Assembly: GCF_027307225.1 (NCBI RefSeq)
Contig: NZ_DAHUXJ010000014.1
Location: 1 to 50,616 of the forward strand
Origin: Bradyrhizobium sp.
Lineage (GTDB): Bacteria > Pseudomonadota > Alphaproteobacteria > Rhizobiales > Xanthobacteraceae
Reading direction: 5' to 3'
DNA: 50,616 nt
Below are positions 16,903 through 25,101 of this stretch, one piece after another; position 1 is the first letter of the stretch; each line of letters starts with the position of its first letter. The position numbers and the translations under genes are program-made. The notes beneath the pieces are model-generated. The model was not told the DNA's origin. It saw nothing but the letters and a program-made list of their open reading frames with translations, and did no database searches.

Positions 16903-18300
16903 ATGAGTGCTGGAGTCCCAACACCATCCCCGGGCAAGCGGCGTTCACGCCCGTCATTTCTCAACAGCAACGGCAAGCAGGTGATCCTGTTCGCCGTGCT
17001 GACACTGTTGCTTAGCCTTGCAACCGTTTGGGGCGGCCGCATCTGGCTGCGCAATTCCGAAACGCTGACGTTCGCAGTTGGCGAGGCCAACGGGCCGGAG
17101 GCCCGCTTCGCGGTCAAGCTTGCAGCGATGCTCAAGGCGGCGTCCTCGCGGTTTCATCTCAGGATCATTCCCAACATCGACAACGCCAAAGCTATTACCC
17201 AGTTCGATCACAAGCTGGCGGACCTCGCCGTGTTGCGGACTGATGCCAAGGTCCCGCCGCGCGCCCGATCGTTCGCGATCCTGGAACACGACGTGCTGAT
17301 GCTGATCAGCCCGGGTAACAAGAAGATCAAATCGCTGGCTGAACTGAAGAAAAGGAAAATCGCGCTGCTGACGCGCGGCAATAACCTCGCCTTTGTCCGC
17401 AATGTGCTCGAAATCCCGGCAAACGCGGATGCCAGTGCGCGGCTGCAACTGGCACCGCCGAATTCGACGATCGACAGACTTCTCTCGTCGGGTGGCTACA
17501 GCGCCGTGATCGCGGTCGATCACGCCTCCGCCATCGTCAGGGACAAGAGCTTCGAGCAATCTGCGCGACGCGCTCCCTTCACGGTGAACGCGATCGACGA
17601 AGCGACGGCGTTGAGCCGCCGCTATCCCGGCATGTCGGAGGAAACGCTGGCCACGGGGCTATTGTCATCGACGCCGCAGATTCCCGACGACGACCTCGAC
17701 ACCGTCGGGCTGCAATGGCTGCTGGTCGGCCAGGCCGCGATCCCTGCGAATACCGCAGGCGAGCTGGCGCGCACGATCTATGAGAACAAGGCGGAACTCG
17801 TGCTCGACGACGGCTTCGCCTCAAAGATCGAACCGGCTGATGTCGACAAGAGCGCTTTTGTCGCGGCCCATCAAGGCGTGGCCGAATATATCAACGACAC
17901 CTCCAAGTCGTTCCTGGAGCGCTACAGCGACCTGCTTTATATCGGCGTGGCCGCGCTCGGCGTGATCGGCTCGCTGTTTGCCGCGCTCTACACCAAAGTC
18001 ACCCGGGTGGCCCCGGAAAAGGCAAGCGAACTCGCCACCGCGATCCTCGACATCGGCGAGCGGATCGCCGATGTGCAGACCATCGAGGCGCTCGACGGAC
18101 TGCAGGACGAACTCGAAAGCGTGCTACGAGGCGCCGTGATCGGACTGCGCGACGGCACGATCTCCAGCGACGGGCTCGATACGTTCAAGCTTGGCTATGA
18201 ATTCGTGCGTGACGAAATCGGCATGCGGCGCGAGAGCCTGAAGCGGCAAAGTGGCCATGACGACAATGTGGTGGTCGTCAAGACCGCGCAAAGTGCGTAA
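16903..18300 (+). CDS. Membrane-anchored TAXI-family solute-binding protein
   Basis: About 465 residues. A basic N-terminus is followed by one membrane helix (residues 27-46), then a TAXI-type periplasmic binding domain (TFAVGEANGPEARFAVKLAAML onward, with ITQFDHKLADLAVLRTDA and HDVLMLISPGNKKIKSLAELKKRKIALL). A second helix (about 344-363) leads into roughly 100 cytoplasmic residues that look helical. Ordinary TAXI proteins are soluble partners of TRAP permeases; here there is no permease gene, and the two-helix layout resembles a sensor. The K+ channel gene begins 17 bases downstream, so the two are probably one operon. Signal function is inference. Start at 16903 is tentative; 16888 is also in frame. 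Confidence 0.8.
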   Translation: MSAGVPTPSPGKRRSRPSFLNSNGKQVILFAVLTLLLSLATVWGGRIWLRNSETLTFAVGEANGPEARFAVKLAAMLKAASSRFHLRIIPNIDNAKAITQFDHKLADLAVLRTDAKVPPRARSFAILEHDVLMLISPGNKKIKSLAELKKRKIALLTRGNNLAFVRNVLEIPANADASARLQLAPPNSTIDRLLSSGGYSAVIAVDHASAIVRDKSFEQSARRAPFTVNAIDEATALSRRYPGMSEETLATGLLSSTPQIPDDDLDTVGLQWLLVGQAAIPANTAGELARTIYENKAELVLDDGFASKIEPADVDKSAFVAAHQGVAEYINDTSKSFLERYSDLLYIGVAALGVIGSLFAALYTKVTRVAPEKASELATAILDIGERIADVQTIEALDGLQDELESVLRGAVIGLRDGTISSDGLDTFKLGYEFVRDEIGMRRESLKRQSGHDDNVVVVKTAQSA

Positions 18301-18317
18301 AGACGGCCCGGCCCCCG

Positions 18318-19427
18318 ATGTCCCAACCGCCTGGGTTTCCCCTCTCCGAGTTTGCGACCGCCACGACCGGCCGCAACATGACCAGATCCGCCTATGTCGC
18401 GGTGACCTGCGGCGTCGTGATGATGGTGCTGCTGACGGTCGATCCGGTCTATGCGGCCATGCACGAGGTCATCGGCGCGCTTTTGTGGGCGTGCCTCGTC
18501 TTTTTCGTGTTCGAATGGCTGATCAGGCTCCGCCATGCCGCCGGCACCGGCCGCAGGGCGGCCTATATCGTCTCGTTCCGCGGCATCGTGGATGCCGCCT
18601 CCGCACTGGCAGTACCCATTGCGCTGGCGGCCGGCGTCGGTTCCAGATCGGCTTGGCTGCTCGGCATGTTCTGGGTGCTCAAGGTCATTCCCGGCACTCG
18701 CGGCTTGCGGCAATTGCGCCGGGTGCTGGTCGTGGAATCCGGACCTCTGTTGAGCGTGCTCGTGCTTTTCCTGACGGTCCTGTTCATGGCCGCGGTGGCG
18801 GAATTCTTCCTTGAGCACGAGCTCCAGCCCTCAAGCTTCGGCAGCATTCCGGCGGCCTTGTGGTGGGCGGTGGCGACCCTGACCACCACCGGCTACGGCG
18901 ATGTGGTGCCACTCACCCCGCTCGGCCGGCTGGTCGCGGCGGGCGTCATGATCTGCGGTCTCGGCGTGTTCGGGCTATGGACCGGCATCCTTGCGACCGG
19001 CTTTGCCGCGGAGACGCGGCGCGACAATTTTCTGCGCAGCTGGGAAGCCGTGAGCAAGGTGCCGTTCTTCGCCTCGCTCGGCCCGGCCGCAATCGCCGAC
19101 GTCACGCAGCTGCTGCGAACCATCGATCTGCCGGCGCGCACCACTATCATCCGCAAGGGCCATGCCGGCGACTGCATGTATTTCATCGCCAGCGGTGAGG
19201 TCGAGGTCGATTTGCCGGGCAAGAAAGTCGTGCTTGGCGAAGGTGCCTTCTTTGGTGAAATGGCGCTGTTGGGCAACAATCTGCGCTCGGCCGATATCAC
19301 GACAACGCGGGTGACGCGTCTTCTGGTGCTCGACCTTGTCGACTTTCGCCTGCTGATGGCTCGCCATCCGGATCTGGCCGAGACGATCGACGCCGAAGCC
19401 AGGCGGCGCGCACTGGAAAATAAATAA
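18318..19427 (+). CDS. Cyclic-nucleotide-gated potassium channel (MloK1-like)
   Basis: 369 residues, close to the Mesorhizobium MlotiK1 channel. It has six hydrophobic segments, the pore helix LWWAVATLTT, the K+ filter TGYGD at residues 191-195, then directly a cyclic-nucleotide-binding domain from about 245. The binding cassette FGEMALL (312-318) with the phosphate-binding Arg323 in NLRSADI is intact, so cAMP or cGMP binding is expected. The S4 region has few regular basic residues, which suggests weak voltage sensing. There is no C-linker, as in MlotiK1. It lies 17 bases after the TAXI-type gene, an unusual partner for a channel. Confidence 0.9.
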   Translation: MSQPPGFPLSEFATATTGRNMTRSAYVAVTCGVVMMVLLTVDPVYAAMHEVIGALLWACLVFFVFEWLIRLRHAAGTGRRAAYIVSFRGIVDAASALAVPIALAAGVGSRSAWLLGMFWVLKVIPGTRGLRQLRRVLVVESGPLLSVLVLFLTVLFMAAVAEFFLEHELQPSSFGSIPAALWWAVATLTTTGYGDVVPLTPLGRLVAAGVMICGLGVFGLWTGILATGFAAETRRDNFLRSWEAVSKVPFFASLGPAAIADVTQLLRTIDLPARTTIIRKGHAGDCMYFIASGEVEVDLPGKKVVLGEGAFFGEMALLGNNLRSADITTTRVTRLLVLDLVDFRLLMARHPDLAETIDAEARRRALENK

Positions 19428-19428
19428 A

Positions 19429-19520
19429 GCATGATCCGGACCCAGAGGGCCGCGCCAGCGCAAAGTGGAAGGCGGTTTTCCTCGCGACAAACGTAGAATA
19501 CGTTTGCGCGGAGATCATGC
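19429..19520. repeat. Rhizobial GCATGATC...GATCATGC palindromic element
   Basis: Begins GCATGATCCGGA and ends GAGATCATGC, with a GTGGAAGGCGGTTTTCC segment inside; this matches the widespread rhizobial repeat that flanks many genes. It begins two bases after the channel stop and may act as its terminator. Confidence 0.65.
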
Positions 19521-19542
19521 TCAAGACATAACGGAGAAAAGA

Positions 19543-20322
19543 ATGTCGGAAAACGACGCAAGTCCACCCGTGCTCGAACGGCAAGGCGCTCGCGCCACGA
19601 TCCGGCTGAACCGGCCGAAGCATCTCAACCGCCTGCAGGCCGAAGACCTCGACGTGTTGCTGAAGCAGTTCGCCGAGGTTGAGGCCGATCCTGCCACCCG
19701 CGTGCTCGTGCTCACCGGCACCGGCCGCGCCTTCAGCGCCGGATACGACCTCAATTCGGTTTCCGAGCGCGCCGTCAGCGACGTCGAACAGAGGAGCGCG
19801 GGCTCCGCCTTTGAAGTCGTCGTCAACCGGCTTGAAGACATCGGCATCCCGACGGTCTGCCGCCTCAACGGCGGAGTTTATGGCGGTTCGACCGACCTTG
19901 CGCTTGCCTGCGATTTCCGCATTGGCGTCGACACCTGCGAAATGTTCATGCCGGCAGCAAGGCTCGGCCTGCACTACTACAAGAGCGGGATCGCCCGCTA
20001 TGTGACGCGGCTCGGGCTCGACAACGCCAAGCGGCTGTTTCTGACCGCAGAGAAAATCGGCGCGCCGGAGATGCTCCGCATCGGCTATCTCACCTCCGTC
20101 GTGCCGGCCGAAGCGCTTGACGAAGAGGTCGATCGGCTGGCTACCATTCTCGCCGGAAACGCGCCGATCGCGATGCGCGGCATGAAGCAGACCATGCACG
20201 AGATTTCACGCGGCAAGCTCGATGAAGAGGCTGCCGACCGGCGGGCTCGCGACAGCATGCGCGGCGAAGAGATCAAGGAAGGCATCAAGGCGTTTGCCGA
20301 AAAGCGGCCGCCGAAGTTTTAA
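19543..20322 (+). CDS. Crotonase-fold enoyl-CoA hydratase/isomerase-like protein
   Basis: About 259 residues. The crotonase fold is clear: RLNRPKHLNRL, GTGRAFSAGYDL, then LNGGVYGGSTDLALACDF for the CoA oxyanion hole, and the C-terminal GYLTSVVPAE. Both glutamates of classical hydratases are replaced: the GGGCE position is Asp118 and the QPE position is Ala138. A standard water-addition reaction is therefore doubtful, and an isomerase, lyase or hydrolase role is possible. The start at 19543 has CGGAG. It stands alone, with repeats on both sides, on the opposite strand to the acyl-CoA dehydrogenase operon. Confidence 0.82.
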   Translation: MSENDASPPVLERQGARATIRLNRPKHLNRLQAEDLDVLLKQFAEVEADPATRVLVLTGTGRAFSAGYDLNSVSERAVSDVEQRSAGSAFEVVVNRLEDIGIPTVCRLNGGVYGGSTDLALACDFRIGVDTCEMFMPAARLGLHYYKSGIARYVTRLGLDNAKRLFLTAEKIGAPEMLRIGYLTSVVPAEALDEEVDRLATILAGNAPIAMRGMKQTMHEISRGKLDEEAADRRARDSMRGEEIKEGIKAFAEKRPPKF

Positions 20323-20339
20323 GACATCCACAAAGTGGT

Positions 20340-20467
20340 GTCCCGGACGCGGTGCAGCGCGTAGCGTTGCATCCGCAGATCCGGGACCAAAAATTGCTAA
20401 CCCATGGACCCCGGATCAGCAGCACATCACGCCGCGAAGAGCGGCGCGCCGCGCAGCATCCGGGAAA
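20340..20467. repeat. Interspersed palindromic repeat (GTCCCGGA...TCCGGGAC)
   Basis: GTCCCGGA (20340-20347) pairs with TCCGGGAC (20380-20387), and a second arm pair CCCGGATC...CATCCGGG follows up to 20467. A related element is at 23844-23950. It occupies the convergent gap between the crotonase-like and nitroreductase genes. Confidence 0.65.
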
Positions 20468-20494
20468 CGCCACTTCTGCCTCAAACCAGATTCT

Positions 20495-21196
20495 CTAATC
20501 CACAAACGCGGCCGCCTCCGCTACGCTCGCCCGCGAGGTGCGGTAGCTGTTGATGCGGTGGTCGCGATCGGCAAAGCCGAACGATATGCCGCAAACCACC
20601 CGCCGGTCGTCGCCAAGCTTGAAGTGACGCCGGATCAGGCCCGACTGATGCGCCAATGCGGCCTGCGGAATCGTGCCGAGACCAAGCGCCTGCGCCGCCA
20701 GCATGAAGTTGCCGACATAAGCGCCGCAATCGATCGCGCCGTAGACGCCAAGCGCCTCATCGCTGTGGATGATCGCAACATGCGGCGCGCCGAAGAAATT
20801 GAAATTTTCCAGCGCCTGTTTTGCGTAAGCCGTCCTGTCACCGCGCGGGATGCCGAGCGTGTTGTAAAGCTGGAAACCGCTCTCGCGCCGCCGCTCCAGA
20901 TAAACGCCGCGATATTCCCGTGGAAACGGAAAATCGCCGTCATCCTTGCCGGAACTCGCGGCCGCATAAATTGCCTTGCGAAACCTTTCCTTGGCCTCGC
21001 CGCTGGCGATCACGACCTGCCAGGGCTGGCTGTTGCACCAGGACGCCGTGCGCTGCGCCACTTTCAGCACCCGCTCGACGATCGGGCGAGGCACCGGATC
21101 GGGCTTGAACGCGCGGCAGGAAAATCGCTCGTCCAGCAATTCCTGGAGAAGCCCGATACGTTCCTCGGCGCTGCGTTTACCGGCAACAGTTGACAT
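20495..21196 (-). CDS. Nitroreductase-family FMN oxidoreductase
   Basis: 233 residues. The FMN-binding RFSCRAFKPDPVPRPIVERVLKVAQRTASWCNSQPWQV segment near the N-terminus and the C-terminal DCGAYVGNFMLAAQALGLGTIPQAA and VVCGISFGFADRDHRIN stretches define the nitroreductase fold. Enzymes of this group use NAD(P)H to reduce nitro groups, quinones or enoyl systems. It starts three bases after the stop of the acyl-CoA dehydrogenase at 21200, as the last gene of the TetR-led operon, so its true substrate is more likely a pathway intermediate than a nitro compound. Confidence 0.85.
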   Translation of the reverse strand: MSTVAGKRSAEERIGLLQELLDERFSCRAFKPDPVPRPIVERVLKVAQRTASWCNSQPWQVVIASGEAKERFRKAIYAAASSGKDDGDFPFPREYRGVYLERRRESGFQLYNTLGIPRGDRTAYAKQALENFNFFGAPHVAIIHSDEALGVYGAIDCGAYVGNFMLAAQALGLGTIPQAALAHQSGLIRRHFKLGDDRRVVCGISFGFADRDHRINSYRTSRASVAEAAAFVD

Positions 21197-21199
21197 GCT

Positions 21200-22444
21200 T
21201 TATCGTCCCTTGGTCGGGATTTTGTTGAACGGCACATCCTTGTCGACGCGGATGTCGCCGGGCAACCCCAGCACGCGTTCGGCGATGATGTTGCGCAGGA
21301 TCTCGTCGGTGCCGCCGGCGATCCGAATCGAGGGCGAGGACAGCAGCATGGCCTGGAACTGGCCGGCAGCTTCCGCCGTTTCAGGATCGGTCAGCATGCC
21401 GCTGGCGCCTTGCAGGTCCATCGCATAAGTCGCGATGTCCTGCAGCATCGCGCCCGACACCAGCTTGCCGATCGAATTTTCCGGCCCCGGCCGCTCGCCT
21501 CTGGAGAGCGCCGAAATCGTACGCATGCTGGTATATTTGAGGCCGCTGTTCTTGACCGCCCACGAAGCGAGTTTTGAGCGGGTGGCGCGGTCGTCGATCG
21601 CAAGGCCGTCTTCGATCATCAAGTTGCAGCAGAAATCGAAGATCTCGTTGAAGCCGGTGGCGAGCCGCGCGCCGATCGACATCCGTTCGTTCATCAGCGT
21701 CGTCAGCGACACGTTCCAGCCGTCGCCGACGGCGCCGAGCCGCTGCGAATCCGGAATGCGCAAGTTTGTGAAAAACACCTCGTTGAATTCCTGCATGCCG
21801 TTGGCCTGTTTGATCGGCCGGACCTCGACGGCGGGGCTCTTCATGTCGATGAAGAACATGGTGAGCCCCTTGTGCTTCGGGACCGTCGGATCGCTGCGGG
21901 TGATGAGCAGGCCGTAATCGGCATAATGCGCGCCCGACGTCCAGATCTTCTGGCCGTTGATGATCCAGTGATCGCCGTCGCGCTCGGCGCGGGTGCGTAG
22001 GCCCGCGACGTCGGACCCGCCGGCGGGCTCGGAAAACAGCTGGCACCAGATTTCCTCGCCGGAAGCGATTTTCGGCAGATAACGCCGCTTGTCGGCCTCG
22101 CTGCCAAACGCCATCAGCGTCGGCCCGCACATGCCTTCGCCGATCTGGAACGGGCTTGTGAGCTTGAAGTAGATTCCCTCTTCCTGCTGCCAGATCACGC
22201 GCTCGACGGCAGACGCGCCGCGGCCGCCATATTCCTTTGGCCAGTTGAGGCACACCCAGCCGGCTTCGGCTTTCTTCTTTTGCCAGGCCTTCGCGACCTC
22301 GACGATGTCCTGCTTCTGCAGGCGGATGCGGCCGAGCGAAGCCTTCGAAAGCTCGGCCTCGAATTCCTTGGGCGCATTCGCATCGATCCAGGCTCGCGCT
22401 TCTGCGCGGAAGGCGGCCTCTTGCGGGGTGTCATCGAAATTCAT
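21200..22444 (-). CDS. Acyl-CoA dehydrogenase, first of a tandem pair
   Basis: 414 residues with the full three-domain fold. N-terminal helices run to GRGASAVERVIWQQEE, the FAD/substrate-binding middle contains CQLFSEPAGGSDVAGLRTRAERDGDHWIINGQKIWTSGAHYADYG, and the C-terminal domain ends in GGTDEILRNIIAERVLGLPGD. It is clearly homologous along its whole length to the gene at 22575, differing at RIAGGT against RIEGGT. Such flavoenzymes oxidise acyl-CoA to the enoyl-CoA, passing electrons to ETF. The pair may form a mixed complex, as in bacterial steroid-type acyl-CoA dehydrogenases. Substrate unknown. Confidence 0.9.
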   Translation of the reverse strand: MNFDDTPQEAAFRAEARAWIDANAPKEFEAELSKASLGRIRLQKQDIVEVAKAWQKKKAEAGWVCLNWPKEYGGRGASAVERVIWQQEEGIYFKLTSPFQIGEGMCGPTLMAFGSEADKRRYLPKIASGEEIWCQLFSEPAGGSDVAGLRTRAERDGDHWIINGQKIWTSGAHYADYGLLITRSDPTVPKHKGLTMFFIDMKSPAVEVRPIKQANGMQEFNEVFFTNLRIPDSQRLGAVGDGWNVSLTTLMNERMSIGARLATGFNEIFDFCCNLMIEDGLAIDDRATRSKLASWAVKNSGLKYTSMRTISALSRGERPGPENSIGKLVSGAMLQDIATYAMDLQGASGMLTDPETAEAAGQFQAMLLSSPSIRIAGGTDEILRNIIAERVLGLPGDIRVDKDVPFNKIPTKGR

Positions 22445-22474
22445 CGCGCTTCCCTTCTCATGTCCGGCTATCTC

Positions 22475-22572
22475 TCCTCATGGTGAGGAGGCGCTTGCGC
22501 CGTCTCGAACCATGAGGCCCGCTTTTCTGGCCTCATCCTTCGAGACGCCGCTTCACGGCTCCTCAGGATGAG
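22475..22572. repeat. REP-like repeat between the tandem acyl-CoA dehydrogenases
   Basis: Two hairpins: one starting CTCCTCATGGTGAGGAGGCG, and another with CCTCATCCTTCGAGACGCC paired to GGCTCCTCAGGATGAG. Same family as 3840-3885 and 43313-43424. It lies inside an operon, between two paralogous genes. Confidence 0.7.
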
Positions 22573-22574
22573 AG

Positions 22575-23822
22575 TCAAGATCGCCCCTTGGTCGGGATCT
22601 GGTTGAACGGAACGTCCTTGTCGACGCGGATATCGCCCGGCAGGCCCAGCACGCGCTCGGCAATGATGTTGCGCATGATCTCGTCGGTGCCGCCTTCGAT
22701 ACGCGTGCCCGGTGCCCGCATCAGCATGGCCTGGAACTTGCCGGCCGCTTCGGCTTCCTCGGGGCTGGAAAGCACGCCTACGGCGCCCTGCAAGTCGAGC
22801 GCGTAGGCCGAGATATCCTGGATCATCGAGCCCGCGACGAGCTTGCCGATCGAGTTCTCCGGTCCCGGCCGCTCGCCTCTCGATAGAGCCGAGATCGCAC
22901 GCATGTTGGTATATTTCAGTCCGCTGGCGCGCACTGCCCAATGAGCGAGTTTGGCACGGACGCTGCGATCCTCGATCGCTGGGCCCTCTTCGAGCATCAA
23001 ATTGCTGCAGAATTCGAACAGCTCCGGAAAGCCGGTCGCAATGCCGGCGCCGATCGACATGCGCTCGTTCATCAGCGTGGTCAGCGACACGTTCCAGCCG
23101 TCGTTGACGGCGCCGAGCCGCTGCGAGTCGGGAATTTTCACATCGGTGAAATAGACTTCATTGAAGTCGGAATTGCCGTTGGCCTGCTTGATCGGCCTGA
23201 TCTCGATGCCGGGGCTCTTCATGCTCAGGAAGAACATGGTGAGCCCCTTGTGCTTGGGGACATTGGGATCGGTGCGCGTCAAAAGGATTCCGTAGTCGGA
23301 ATAATGTGCGCCCGAGGTCCAGATCTTCTGGCCGTTGATGACCCACTCGTCGCCACGCTTCTCGGCGCGCGTGCGCAAGCCCGCGACATCGGAGCCGCCG
23401 GCGGGTTCGGAGAACAACTGGCACCAGATGTCCTCGCCGGAAGCGAGCGGCGGCAAATACCGCCGCTTATGCTCTTCGCCCGCATAGGCCATCATGGTGG
23501 GACCACACATGCCGTGGCCGATGATGAAGGTGAAGGAGAGCTTGCCGAAAGCACCCTCCTCCTGCTGCCAGATCACGCGTTCGATCGGCGAAGCTCCGCG
23601 GCCGCCATATTCTTTCGGCCAGTGCAAACAGGCCCAGCCAGCGTCGGCCTTCTTCTTCTGCCACGCTTTCGCGACATCGAGAATGTTGGCGCCCTTGAGC
23701 ACCGTGCGCCCAAGTGAAGACCGTTTCAATTCCTCTTCATATTGTTTGGGCGCGTTCGCCGCGATCCAGGCTTTCGCTTCAGCGCGAAAGGCAGCTTCCT
23801 GCTGGGTATCGTCGAAATTCAT
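22575..23822 (-). CDS. Acyl-CoA dehydrogenase, second of the tandem pair
   Basis: 415 residues. It is a close paralogue of the gene at 21200: both begin MNFDDT.QEAAFRAEA.AWI and share CQLFSEPAGGSDVAGLRTRAE and GQKIWTSGAHY.DYG. It has Glu in RIEGGTDEIMRN where the other has Ala, at the place where many acyl-CoA dehydrogenases carry the catalytic base nearby, so the two may not be equally active. It is fourth in the TetR-SDR-ACAD-ACAD-ACAD-nitroreductase order of transcription. REP-type repeats lie on both sides, between it and each neighbouring dehydrogenase gene. Confidence 0.9.
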   Translation of the reverse strand: MNFDDTQQEAAFRAEAKAWIAANAPKQYEEELKRSSLGRTVLKGANILDVAKAWQKKKADAGWACLHWPKEYGGRGASPIERVIWQQEEGAFGKLSFTFIIGHGMCGPTMMAYAGEEHKRRYLPPLASGEDIWCQLFSEPAGGSDVAGLRTRAEKRGDEWVINGQKIWTSGAHYSDYGILLTRTDPNVPKHKGLTMFFLSMKSPGIEIRPIKQANGNSDFNEVYFTDVKIPDSQRLGAVNDGWNVSLTTLMNERMSIGAGIATGFPELFEFCSNLMLEEGPAIEDRSVRAKLAHWAVRASGLKYTNMRAISALSRGERPGPENSIGKLVAGSMIQDISAYALDLQGAVGVLSSPEEAEAAGKFQAMLMRAPGTRIEGGTDEIMRNIIAERVLGLPGDIRVDKDVPFNQIPTKGRS

Positions 23823-23843
23823 GCCGTGCTCTTTCCTTACGTT

Positions 23844-23950
23844 CCCCGGACGCAGCTCAGCGCGTGCGGTGCGCTACTGATCCGGGGTCCACATGGATCC
23901 CGGCTTCTCGCGGAGCAGCGTGAACGCTGCGCCGAGTCCGGGACACGATC
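23844..23950. repeat. Interspersed palindromic repeat between dehydrogenase genes
   Basis: TCCCCGGACGCAGCTCAGCG, ATCCGGGGTCC and GAGTCCGGGACA form nested complementary arms; related to 20340-20467. It fills the 129-base gap between two operon genes and may tune read-through. Confidence 0.6.
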
Positions 23951-23951
23951 C

Positions 23952-25079
23952 TCAAGCTGCATTCCGCTTGCGCATGCGGTCGATCAGCGCGTCTTCCCAG
24001 TACGACAGCGAGCCCAACGACAGCGCGGTCGCATTCGCGCGCCGGTAATAGAGGTGGCAGTCGAACTCCCAGGTGAACCCCATGCCGCCGTGAACCTGAA
24101 TATTGTTCTTCGCGCAATGCTGGAACGCCTGCGTCGCGCTGATGCGCGCGGCCGCGGCGGCTTCCGGCAATTCGCCGGCATTGGTCGAAAGCGCCCAGGC
24201 GCCGTAGTAGCAGTTGGAACGCGCCAGCGTCGCGGAGACATACATGTCGGCGAGCATGTGCTTGATCGCCTGGAACGAGCCGATCGGCCGGCCGAACGCG
24301 ATACGGTCGAGCGCGTAGTCGCGTCCCATCTCGAGCGCACGGTCGGCGCCGCCGACCTGTTCAAAAGCGAGCAACACCGCAGCCCGATCCAGCACCTGCG
24401 AGATAACGCTCCAGCCCTCACCGGCCGACCCCAGCGGCTCCGCCCTGCACTTCTTGAAGCTAATTTCGGCCTGGCCGTGCGACGGATCGATATTTCCGAG
24501 TGCCTTGGCCTCGACTCCGCCGGCCTTCATGTCGACCAGAAACAGCGAGATGTCGGTCTCGCGGCCGCTCGAACCGGTGCGCGCGGCAACGATCGCGAAA
24601 TCGGCAATCGCCCCGTCGGCGACAGGCTTCTTGACGCCGTCGAGAACTCCGTTGGAGGCGGCAAGCTTGATCGATTGCGCCGACGGATTGCCCTTGCCCT
24701 CGAACAGGGCGAGCGTTCCGATCGCTTCGCCGGAGGCAATCAGCGGCAGCCACTTCTGCCTCTGCGCCTCGCTGCCCGCAAGCAGGAGCGCTTCGGCGGC
24801 GAGATAGACGGTCGAGGAAAACGGCACCGGCGCCAGCGCCCGGCCCATTTCTTCGGCGATCACGCAAAGCTCCAGATGGCCGGCGCCCGTGCCGCCATAG
24901 CTTTCCGGGATCGCAACGCCAAGAAAGCCCATCTCGGCGAGCCCCTTCCACAACTCCCGGTCATACGGCGACTTGCCGTCGATGACGCCGCGCACCGCCT
25001 TGGGCGGGCATTTTTCGGCGAGAAATTTCCGCGCGGTGTCGCGCAGCTGCTTCTGGTCGTCGGAAAAATCGAAATTCAT
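23952..25079 (-). CDS. Acyl-CoA dehydrogenase (shorter type)
   Basis: 375 residues, beginning MNFDFSDDQKQLRDTARKFLAEKCP. It has the GFLGVAIPESYGGTGAGHLELCVIAEEMGRALAPVPF N-terminal helices, AFGRPIGSFQAIKHMLADMYV in the C-terminal domain, and NIQVHGGMGFTWEFDCHLYYRRA. This subtype often partners a longer acyl-CoA dehydrogenase as a second subunit. The true start is ATG 25079; the frame is open upstream to 25241 but that part overlaps the SDR gene. It lies 22 bases after the SDR in the same operon. Likely a beta-oxidation dehydrogenase for a bulky or cyclic acyl-CoA, by context. Confidence 0.88.
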   Translation of the reverse strand: MNFDFSDDQKQLRDTARKFLAEKCPPKAVRGVIDGKSPYDRELWKGLAEMGFLGVAIPESYGGTGAGHLELCVIAEEMGRALAPVPFSSTVYLAAEALLLAGSEAQRQKWLPLIASGEAIGTLALFEGKGNPSAQSIKLAASNGVLDGVKKPVADGAIADFAIVAARTGSSGRETDISLFLVDMKAGGVEAKALGNIDPSHGQAEISFKKCRAEPLGSAGEGWSVISQVLDRAAVLLAFEQVGGADRALEMGRDYALDRIAFGRPIGSFQAIKHMLADMYVSATLARSNCYYGAWALSTNAGELPEAAAAARISATQAFQHCAKNNIQVHGGMGFTWEFDCHLYYRRANATALSLGSLSYWEDALIDRMRKRNAA

Positions 25080-25101
25080 CCCGTTACTCTCCGATGCGAT
25101 G

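Noticed and set aside
16617..17135. A 172-codon minus-strand frame overlapping the TAXI gene start
   Set aside because: The part in the gap (ending in FCTRRCHKKGTRPIWRAKKK) has no recognisable domain, no good start, and most of the frame is antisense to the TAXI signal-anchor region.
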